DNA of 22,715 nucleotides from Claveliimonas intestinigallinarum (GTDB lineage: Bacteria > Bacillota > Clostridia > Lachnospirales > Lachnospiraceae), in the NCBI GenBank assembly GCA_019115145.1, contig DXED01000047.1, forward strand, positions 1 through 22,715. The letters are read 5' to 3'. The translations under genes and the position numbers were made by a program. A model generated the notes under the pieces. It saw nothing but the letters and a program-made list of their open reading frames with translations. It was not told the DNA's origin and did no database searches. Positions 1 to 6,380 of this stretch are shown here, piece after piece; the first letter of the stretch is position 1; each line of letters opens with the position of its first letter.

Positions 1-471
1 CACCGGACCATCAGCCTGTGCGATGAGCAGACAGGGGAAAAGTACACAGACCTTCTGGAGCTGCAGATCCTGGAGCTGAAGAAGCTGCCGGGGGATCTGC
101 GGGAGGACGATGAGGTCATCCAGTGGATGCGCTTCCTGGCTGGGAAGGACCGGAAGGAGTTGGAGGATATGGCAAGTACAAGCGAATATATCGAGGAGGC
201 CTACAGGGAACTGGAGAGGATGAGCGCGGACGAGAGGGCCAGGCTGGAGTACGAGGCCCGGCAGAAGGCCATCCGGGACCACGATGCCATCATGAGCAGC
301 GCCTGGGAGACCGGCATGGAGAAAGGAATGGAGAAAGGTCTGCAGAAAGGCAGAGAGCAGGGCCGGCTGTCTATAGTCCGCCGGATGCTGGAGGGCGGCA
401 CCAGCCCGGAAGAGATCATGCGCCTCACCGGGGCCACGGAGGAGGAAGTGGAAAAGGCCCGGAACATGTAG
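1..471 (+). CDS. Rpn/PD-(D/E)XK transposase-family nuclease, 3' end only (partial)
   Basis: The reading frame is open from the first base to the TAG at 469-471, so about 156 C-terminal residues are visible and the start lies outside the window. The tail carries the alternating short repeat GMEKGMEKGLQKGREQG followed by a helical segment (SPEEIMRLTGATEEEVEKA). This charged GxEKG tail is typical of Rpn-type recombination-promoting nucleases / PD-(D/E)XK nuclease-family transposases, which are abundant in Lachnospiraceae. The upstream part (LLELQILELKKLP) fits the end of the nuclease domain. The catalytic PD-(D/E)XK residues are not in the window, so activity cannot be judged. The family is linked to RecA-independent DNA transfer; a role here is inference. 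A Met at 127 is internal rather than the true start, because the frame continues upstream without a stop. Confidence 0.7.
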   Translation, partial: HRTISLCDEQTGEKYTDLLELQILELKKLPGDLREDDEVIQWMRFLAGKDRKELEDMASTSEYIEEAYRELERMSADERARLEYEARQKAIRDHDAIMSSAWETGMEKGMEKGLQKGREQGRLSIVRRMLEGGTSPEEIMRLTGATEEEVEKARNM

Positions 472-503
472 GCCTGCCTGTGACGGGATGCGTGAAAAAT
501 GTG

Positions 504-543
504 GAATAGAAATCTATATATAGAAAATCCAGAATAGAAATCT
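504..543. repeat. 12-bp direct repeat upstream of the EndoQ-helicase promoter
   Basis: GAATAGAAATCT occurs at 504-515 and again, identically, at 532-543, a 28-bp period in an AT-rich stretch. The second copy ends 7 bases before the proposed -35 element. The first copy also forms a small palindrome (ATAGA-AA-TCTAT) and is followed by CTATATATAG. This could be a regulator-binding pair or simple AT-rich coincidence. No regulator is identified. Confidence 0.4.
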
Positions 544-550
544 CCGGGAA

Positions 551-579
551 TTGTATTTTTCCGCCATCCATATTATAAT
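551..579 (+). promoter_or_regulatory. Predicted sigma-A promoter of the EndoQ-helicase gene
   Basis: A perfect -10 TATAAT lies at 574-579, with TTGTAT at 551-556 as -35 and a 17-bp spacer. The -35 matches the consensus only in TTG. Transcription would begin near 586. The -35 TTG coincides with an in-frame upstream TTG codon, so an RNA from this promoter cannot use that codon; this supports the ATG at 653. Confidence 0.6.
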
Positions 580-590
580 AAATAAGATAA

Positions 591-630
591 GCCCTGCCCG
601 GGAAAGCGGAGCTGTGGAAACGGGCAGGGC
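591..630 (+). promoter_or_regulatory. Perfect 10-bp inverted repeat in the 5' leader
   Basis: GCCCTGCCCG at 591-600 is exactly complementary to CGGGCAGGGC at 621-630, with a 20-base loop. It sits almost at the predicted 5' end of the transcript (near 586) and 22 bases before the ATG at 653. No T-run follows, so it is not a simple intrinsic terminator. It may stabilise the mRNA 5' end or regulate translation; this is inference. Confidence 0.5.
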
Positions 631-652
631 GCAGACGAAAGAGGGAATGATC

Positions 653-3600
653 ATGTACATAGCGGACCTTCATATACACTCCCGGTATTCCCGGGCTACC
701 AGTAAGAACTGTACGCCGGAGCACCTGGATCTGTGGGCCAGGCGGAAGGGGATCCACATTGTGGGAACCGGAGATTTCACCCACCCGGCCTGGAGGGAGG
801 AGCTGAAGGAAAAACTGAAGCCCGCGGAGGACGGGCTGTACGTGCTGAAAGACGAATACAGGATAGAGGATGAGACAGTGAGGGGCAGTATGACTCCTCG
901 TTTTGTTGTTACGGGGGAAATCAGCTCCATCTACAAAAAGGGAGGGAGAGTGCGCAAGGTTCACAGCCTGATCCTTCTGCCCGGTCTGGAGGCGGCGGAG
1001 GAGATTGCGGGCAGGCTGGAAGAGATCGGAAATATCCATTCTGATGGCCGGCCTATCCTGGGGCTCTCCTGCCATGACCTGTTGGAGATCCTGCTTACCT
1101 CCTGCCCGGAGAGCATCTATGTGCCGGCTCATATCTGGACGCCCCACTTCTCCCTGTTCGGGGCTTTCTCCGGCTTTGACACGGTGGAGGAGTGCTTTGA
1201 GGATCTGACGCCCTACATTCACGCAGTGGAGACGGGACTCTCGTCAGACCCACCCATGAACTGGAGAGTGTCTGCCCTGGACAGATACCATCTCATCTCC
1301 AACTCAGATGCCCACTCCCCGGCTAAGCTGGGGCGGGAGGCCAACCTACTTGACATCGAGATGTCCTACGAGGGGCTGCGCAGGGCTATCCAGGATGGGA
1401 CGGGGCTTCAGGGTACCATTGAGTTTTTCCCGGAGGAGGGGAAATACCATCTGGACGGGCACCGGAAATGCGGCCTGTGCCTGACGCCCTCTGAGACGGA
1501 AAAATATGGCGGCGTCTGCCCGGTGTGCGGTCGGAAGATTACCATCGGCGTCTCCCACCGGGTGGAGGAGCTGGCCGACCGGCCGGAGGATTATGTCAGG
1601 ACTGACGGCGCTGCCTTTGAGAGCCTGGTGCCGCTGCCGGAGGTCATCGGCGCATCTCTGGGTCATTCTTCGGTCAGCCGCAAGGTCTTAAGAGAGTATG
1701 AGGAAATGCTGGGAAAGCTGGGGCCGGAGTTTGAGATCCTGCGGACGATCCCCCAGGAGGATATCCAGAAGGCGGCGGGCCACCGGATCGCCCAGGGCAT
1801 CATGCGGCTCAGGCAGGGAAAGGTGGAGCGGATCCCGGGATTTGACGGGGAGTACGGGACAATCCGGCTTTTTACGGCGGACGAGCTTGAGAACACGGAT
1901 GGGCAGATGGATTTCTTCAGCCTCATCGGCGTGGAGCCGGAAGCCCTCGAAAAGGGGCAGAGGGAGGCGCAGCCCGTCCTTTCAGAAAAGGAGCCGGTGA
2001 GCGCTTTGAAGGAGGAGCGGCAGGAGGCAGCTGCCGGCGGCGCTCCTTCCCTCAACCCGGAGCAGCGGGAGGCTGTGAGGAGGATCTGCCGGCATTTGGC
2101 GGTGGTTGCCGGGCCGGGCACCGGAAAGACAAAGACCCTGGTGTCCCGGATCCAGTATCTGCTGGAGCACAGGAAGGTAAAGCCCTCCGAGATCACCGCT
2201 GTTACCTTCACCAACCAGGCTGCCGGTGAGATGCGGGAGCGGCTGAAAAAGGAGCTGGGAAGCCGGCGGGTCAGCGGTCTGCAGATCGGCACCTTCCACA
2301 GCATCTGTCTGCATTTCCTGCGGAAGGCGGGAGTGGAATTCTCCCTGGCAAGCGAGGCTCAGTGCCGGCAGATGGCCGGGGAGGCTGTGTCGGAGGCGGG
2401 GCTTTCCGTTGGTGCCGGAAAATTCCTGGAGAGCCTCTCGCGGAAACAGGCGGGCCTGTCCGTGTATGAGGAGGAGCGCTTTCGGCAGGCGGAAGAGCTC
2501 TACAAAAAGAAGAAGCAGGAGATGAGGCTCCTTGATTTTGACGACCTGCTTCTGGAGACGCTGAGGCTGCTGGAGGGCGGCGCCCCTGCGGGAAAGCAGT
2601 TCACCTGTCTGCTTATCGATGAGTTTCAGGACATCGATCCCCTCCAGTACAGACTTGTGAGAGCCTGGGACCGGGATGCCAGAGAGCTCTTTGTCATCGG
2701 GGATCCGAACCAGTCTATCTACGGCTTCCGAGGGGCAGACGCCGGCTGCTTTGAGCGGCTGCGGGCGGATGTGGAGGCGGCCGGCGGGGAGTTATGTCTG
2801 GTGGAGCTTAGGGAGAACTACCGCTCCACGCCCCAGATCCTGGAGGCAGCCCGCAGGACGCAGGGTTGTGAGCCTCTGCATCCCAACTGCCCGGAGGGAG
2901 CGCCTGTGCGTCTTCTGAGAGCGGGAAGCGAGCTGGGGGAGGCCATTTTCATCGCCAAGGAGATCGGGCGTATGGCCGGAGGCATCGGCATGCTGGAGGC
3001 TCAGGAGCTGTCCGGCAGCAAAGAGAGACAGACAAGGTCCTTTGATGAGATCGCTGTCCTTGCCAGGACCCACCGGCAGGCGGATCTGGTGGAAATGTGC
3101 CTGCGAAAAGAGGGGATCCCCTATATCGTGGCCGGCAGGGAGGGATTTCTGGAGGATGACAAGGTGCAGGGAAGCATCTGCTTCTTTCAGTATCTGGAAA
3201 ATCCGGAGAACGAGTCTGCGGCGCAGATGGCGGCGGAGCTTCTCCTGGGACTTTCCTGGAACCAGCTGACAGAGGAGATGATCCGTGCCATGGCGGAGAA
3301 ATACCGCCCTCTCTTTGAAAAGAAGAAGCCGGGGAAATTCCTGGAGATGTGGATGGAGGAACAGGGCCTTCAGAAGGAGGACGCTGTGAAGAAGCTGGCA
3401 GCCATGACCGTCTTCTACAAGACCATGCCGGACTTTTTGCGGGATCTTGTGCTGGGCGTGGAGAGCGACCTGAAGCGATGCGGCGGGAAAAATTACACGT
3501 CAGGGGCTGTTACCCTGATGACCCTCCACGGTTCCAAGGGCCTGGAGTTCCCGGCAGTGTTCATTTACGGCGCCAGAGAGGGGAATATCCCTCTGGAAAA

Positions 3601-3811
3601 TGAGAAGCGTCCGTCGGATGAAGAAGAGGAGCGAAGACTTCTCTACGTGGGCATGACCCGGGCAAAGGAGGAGCTGATCCTCACCTGCTCCGGGGAGGAG
3701 TCCAGGTTCCTGGCAGAGCTGCCTGAGACAGTTCTCAAACGGGAGAAGGAGATCCCGGTAAAAAAGGAGGAGACCTGCCATCAGATGAGCCTCTTTGAGC
3801 TGGGAAATTAA
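653..3811 (+). CDS. EndoQ-like PHP endonuclease fused to a UvrD/PcrA-type SF1 helicase
   Basis: A 1052-residue protein. The start at 653 has GAGGG 7 bases upstream; the ATG at 647 is too close to that site. Residues 1-440 look like endonuclease Q: ADLHIHSRYSRATSKN (metal motif D5, H7, H9), GTGDFTHP (38-45), TGEIS, KVHSLILLPG, NSDAHSPAKLG, a four-cysteine zinc finger (C273, C276, C289, C292), and the EndoQ-type end GKVERIPGFDGEYG. EndoQ is known to cut DNA 5' of uracil, hypoxanthine, xanthine and AP sites. After a charged linker, residues about 472-1052 form a complete SF1A helicase: Q-motif LNPEQREAV, Walker A GPGTGKT (487-493), TFTNQAAGEM, GTFHSICL, Walker B DEFQD (656-660), GDPNQSIYGFRGAD, LRENYRST, TLHGSKGLEFP and YVGMTRAKEEL. 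No motif is missing. The inferred role is incision at deaminated bases coupled to strand unwinding. It probably has its own promoter (551-579). Confidence 0.9.
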   Translation: MYIADLHIHSRYSRATSKNCTPEHLDLWARRKGIHIVGTGDFTHPAWREELKEKLKPAEDGLYVLKDEYRIEDETVRGSMTPRFVVTGEISSIYKKGGRVRKVHSLILLPGLEAAEEIAGRLEEIGNIHSDGRPILGLSCHDLLEILLTSCPESIYVPAHIWTPHFSLFGAFSGFDTVEECFEDLTPYIHAVETGLSSDPPMNWRVSALDRYHLISNSDAHSPAKLGREANLLDIEMSYEGLRRAIQDGTGLQGTIEFFPEEGKYHLDGHRKCGLCLTPSETEKYGGVCPVCGRKITIGVSHRVEELADRPEDYVRTDGAAFESLVPLPEVIGASLGHSSVSRKVLREYEEMLGKLGPEFEILRTIPQEDIQKAAGHRIAQGIMRLRQGKVERIPGFDGEYGTIRLFTADELENTDGQMDFFSLIGVEPEALEKGQREAQPVLSEKEPVSALKEERQEAAAGGAPSLNPEQREAVRRICRHLAVVAGPGTGKTKTLVSRIQYLLEHRKVKPSEITAVTFTNQAAGEMRERLKKELGSRRVSGLQIGTFHSICLHFLRKAGVEFSLASEAQCRQMAGEAVSEAGLSVGAGKFLESLSRKQAGLSVYEEERFRQAEELYKKKKQEMRLLDFDDLLLETLRLLEGGAPAGKQFTCLLIDEFQDIDPLQYRLVRAWDRDARELFVIGDPNQSIYGFRGADAGCFERLRADVEAAGGELCLVELRENYRSTPQILEAARRTQGCEPLHPNCPEGAPVRLLRAGSELGEAIFIAKEIGRMAGGIGMLEAQELSGSKERQTRSFDEIAVLARTHRQADLVEMCLRKEGIPYIVAGREGFLEDDKVQGSICFFQYLENPENESAAQMAAELLLGLSWNQLTEEMIRAMAEKYRPLFEKKKPGKFLEMWMEEQGLQKEDAVKKLAAMTVFYKTMPDFLRDLVLGVESDLKRCGGKNYTSGAVTLMTLHGSKGLEFPAVFIYGAREGNIPLENEKRPSDEEEERRLLYVGMTRAKEELILTCSGEESRFLAELPETVLKREKEIPVKKEETCHQMSLFELGN

Positions 3812-3865
3812 GGAATAAAGGCAGCAGCCGGACAGAACAGAAGGAAGAAACAGGAGGATGAGTGG

Positions 3866-4525
3866 ATGAGGAGAAATGTAAGACTGGAGGATATCTCTGA
3901 CGGAAAGCTCTACACGGCGCAGGACATGGTGCGGGCGGACTGCCGGGGATGCCAGGGATGCTCTGCCTGCTGTCAAGGTATGGGAAGCTCCATCCTGCTG
4001 GATCCGCGGGATATCTGGCTTTTGACAAAGGGAACCGGGAAGGACTTTGAGGGACTTCTGGCAGAGCATGCAGAGCTTGTCCTGTCGGACGGGATTGTCC
4101 TGCCCTGTCTTCGGATGGCGGGAACGGAGGAGACCTGCACCTTTCTGGACCGGGAGGGACGGTGCTCCATCCACCCCTTCAGGCCGGGGATCTGCCGGAT
4201 GTTTCCCCTGGGGCGGTACTATGAGGAGACGGGATTTCGCTATTTCCTCCAGGTGCACGAGTGCCCCAAGAAGGATCGGACCAAGGTCAGGGTCAGGAGC
4301 TGGCTGGACATTCCGGATCTCAAGAGATATGAGACCTATATCTTTGACTGGCACAGCTTTTTGAAAGTCTGTGAGAGGGAGTCAGAGGGGCTGGACGGGG
4401 ACAGCCTGAAAATACTGCAGATGTATCTGCTTCGCGCATTTTATCAGACGCCCTGGGACGGGGAGGACTTCTATGGGGAGTTCTACAGACGCCTGGCGCA
4501 GGTAAAGGAGAAGCTTGGTTTATGA
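3866..4525 (+). CDS. YkgJ-type CxxCxxCC cysteine-cluster protein
   Basis: A 219-residue protein with an AGGAGG site (3852-3857) 8 bases before the ATG. Near the N-terminus is C26-x2-C29-x2-C32-x2-C35-C36, followed by further cysteines at C91, C100 and C110 in CTFLDREGRCSIHPFRPGICRMFPLG. This is the pattern of the PF03692 (YkgJ) family, thought to bind zinc or an iron-sulfur cluster and of unclear biochemical function. There is no signal peptide or membrane segment, so it should be cytoplasmic. It begins 54 bases after the EndoQ-helicase gene with no terminator between them, and overlaps the next gene by ATGA. Co-transcription with both is likely. A role in DNA repair is suggested only by position. 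Confidence 0.85.
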   Translation: MRRNVRLEDISDGKLYTAQDMVRADCRGCQGCSACCQGMGSSILLDPRDIWLLTKGTGKDFEGLLAEHAELVLSDGIVLPCLRMAGTEETCTFLDREGRCSIHPFRPGICRMFPLGRYYEETGFRYFLQVHECPKKDRTKVRVRSWLDIPDLKRYETYIFDWHSFLKVCERESEGLDGDSLKILQMYLLRAFYQTPWDGEDFYGEFYRRLAQVKEKLGL

Positions 4526-5610
4526 TAGAAAGATTTGAAGAGCTGAAGGAATTTCTGCCGGGGCTTCAAAGGGACATGCCGGAGAGCTACGGGAAGCTGG
4601 CGGAGATCTTTCAGTTTCATGTGTTTGAACTGCACCTGGGAGAAGACAGGGGCAGGAAGGTGGATTACTATATCCCCTACATGATGAACGATGCCCTGGA
4701 GTGCTATCTGGTGCTGAGGGATGCCTGGATGACCGGAGATTATCTGGATCTGGATCAGGAGGAGTACCCTATACAGGGGCAGCTTGCCTGGAGGGATGAC
4801 CGGTCGGCTCTCATCGTAAAGCAGGGCAGGGAGAATGTATTTACCATCTGGTTTTCTGAGCTGACAGAGGTGTTCCAGTGCTATCAGTATCACCGGATCG
4901 GCCACTTCTGGGTAAAGGGGCAGGAGCAGTGGAGACAGCTCGTCTATATGGCGGGGACGGTCTACGAGAAGTACCAGTATCTGGGCGACGCGGCCTGCAA
5001 TGAGGGCGAGAAGAAATTCATGCGTCTCATCGAATTCCCGCCCTTCCGCTACTGGTCCCCCATAGACGAGCCATTGGACGACCGGTATCCCTCCACCCGG
5101 GAGGGAGCCCTGTGCATGCGGGGGCTGGCGCTGGAGGCGGGGGATAAGAGCTACGCCAGGCTGGCCGGCCTGTATGCCAGGTTCCCCTTCGGATTTTTAA
5201 AGAAAAAGCTGGCAAGGAAGCTGTGTGACCCGGCAAGGCAGAGACTGTACGAGACGATCTACGGGAAGGTGAGGGCCGCTTCCCTGAAATATCCGAAGAG
5301 AGTCTACGGGGAGGCCCTGGACGGGGAGATCCTGAGGGCGAGAAAGCGTGTTCACCAGAGACTGCACCGGGCCGGATTTTGCGGGAAGTATCCCGTCTAT
5401 ACGAGGGGAAACGTGGAAGTGGTGGCCGCGGAGGAGCATCCCTTTACCACCATGGAGGCGGAGGATTTCACCTTCCGCATCCGGTTCATGGTCTCCCGGT
5501 GCAAAAAAGAGAAGGATATGGGAAGAAACTGCGGCTTTTTCAAGGGCAGAGGACGTGAGGGCCGGATTGAGGATGATCTGGACATGCTCATGGGAGAGCT
5601 GGAAAAATAA
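4522..5610 (+). CDS. Uncharacterised protein, possibly DUF3878 family
   Basis: A 362-residue protein whose ATG overlaps the stop of the cysteine-cluster gene (ATGA at 4522-4525), indicating translational coupling. I do not recognise a catalytic motif. The sequence is rich in aromatic and charged residues (for example VDYYIPYMMNDALECYLVL, FRYWSPIDEP) and lacks a signal peptide, clear membrane helices or nucleotide-binding loops. The C-terminal third is basic (RARKRVHQRLHRAGF) and ends in an acidic helix (EDDLDMLMGELEK). The overall look recalls the Firmicute DUF3878 family, but this is from memory and not certain. The tight pairing with the cysteine-cluster gene suggests that the two act together. 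The nth gene follows after 41 bases. Confidence 0.75.
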   Translation: MIERFEELKEFLPGLQRDMPESYGKLAEIFQFHVFELHLGEDRGRKVDYYIPYMMNDALECYLVLRDAWMTGDYLDLDQEEYPIQGQLAWRDDRSALIVKQGRENVFTIWFSELTEVFQCYQYHRIGHFWVKGQEQWRQLVYMAGTVYEKYQYLGDAACNEGEKKFMRLIEFPPFRYWSPIDEPLDDRYPSTREGALCMRGLALEAGDKSYARLAGLYARFPFGFLKKKLARKLCDPARQRLYETIYGKVRAASLKYPKRVYGEALDGEILRARKRVHQRLHRAGFCGKYPVYTRGNVEVVAAEEHPFTTMEAEDFTFRIRFMVSRCKKEKDMGRNCGFFKGRGREGRIEDDLDMLMGELEK

Positions 5611-5651
5611 GGAGAAAAAGTCGGAAGATAAATCGAAAAGGAGAAGGACAG

Positions 5652-6287
5652 ATGACAAAAAAGCAGAGAGCTCTGGAAGTGATCGAGAGGCTGAAAAAAG
5701 AGTATCCAGACGCAGGCTGCACCCTGGACTATGACCAGGCGTGGAAGCTTCTTGTGAGCGTGCGCCTGGCGGCCCAGTGTACAGACGAGAGAGTCAATAA
5801 GATTGTGGAAGTGCTGTACGATAAGTACCCTACAGTGGACGCCCTGGCCGATGCGGATGTGGTGGACATCGAGGAGATCGTGCGCCCCTGCGGCCTGGGA
5901 AAGAGCAAGGCGAGGGATATCAGCGCCTGTATGAAGATCCTGAAGGAGGAGTACGGCGGGAAGGTGCCGGATGACTTTGACGCTCTTCTTAAGCTGCCCG
6001 GTGTGGGAAGAAAGAGCGCCAATCTGATCATGGGCGACGTGTTTGGCAAGCCCGCCATTGTGACAGACACCCACTGCATCCGTCTCGTCAACCGGATCGG
6101 GCTGGTGGATGGCATCAAGGAGCCAAAGAAGGTGGAGATGGCTCTCTGGAAGATCATCCCCCCGGAGGAGGGGAGCGACCTGTGCCATAGACTGGTGTAT
6201 CACGGCCGGGATGTGTGTACGGCAAGGACAAAGCCCCACTGTGACAAGTGCTGTCTGGAGGATATCTGCAAGAAGCAGGGAGTTTAG
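5652..6287 (+). CDS. nth: Endonuclease III (DNA glycosylase/AP lyase)
   Basis: A 211-residue protein of normal length for Nth, with AAGGAG 8 bases before the ATG. It removes oxidised pyrimidines from DNA and cleaves the resulting AP site. The helix-hairpin-helix LPGVGRKSAN (115-124) carries the catalytic lysine K121, and D139 in VTDTHC matches the catalytic aspartate (E. coli K120 and D138). LAAQCTDERVN matches the conserved SAQATDxxVN segment. The C-terminal [4Fe-4S] loop is VCTARTKPHCDKCCLEDIC, with spacing C-x7-C-x2-C-x5-C. The first gap is one residue longer than the x6 of E. coli. It lies at the end of the run starting with the EndoQ-helicase gene, and nrdJ follows from a separate promoter. 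Confidence 0.96.
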   Translation: MTKKQRALEVIERLKKEYPDAGCTLDYDQAWKLLVSVRLAAQCTDERVNKIVEVLYDKYPTVDALADADVVDIEEIVRPCGLGKSKARDISACMKILKEEYGGKVPDDFDALLKLPGVGRKSANLIMGDVFGKPAIVTDTHCIRLVNRIGLVDGIKEPKKVEMALWKIIPPEEGSDLCHRLVYHGRDVCTARTKPHCDKCCLEDICKKQGV

Positions 6288-6316
6288 ATAAAGTGCAGAT
6301 AATGTATAATGTACAC

Positions 6317-6345
6317 TTGAAAAGCACATGATATAGTGGTATCCT
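6317..6345 (+). promoter_or_regulatory. Predicted promoter of nrdJ
   Basis: TTGAAA at 6317-6322 and TATCCT at 6340-6345 are separated by 17 bases, upstream of AAAGGAG (6365-6371) and the ATG at 6381. A perfect TATAAT also lies at 6305-6310, with only a poor -35 (TTTAGA at 6283-6288, 16-bp spacer), and could be a second start. The gap of 93 bases between nth and nrdJ is too short for a cobalamin riboswitch. Confidence 0.5.
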
Positions 6346-6380
6346 GATATAGCTGACTATGAAAAAAGGAGAAACGTGAA

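Noticed and set aside
551..652. N-terminal extension of the EndoQ-helicase from TTG at 551 or ATG at 647
   Set aside because: The TTG overlaps the predicted -35, the stretch holds a perfect inverted repeat, and ATG 647 is too close to GAGGG. ATG 653 begins exactly at the conserved EndoQ start.
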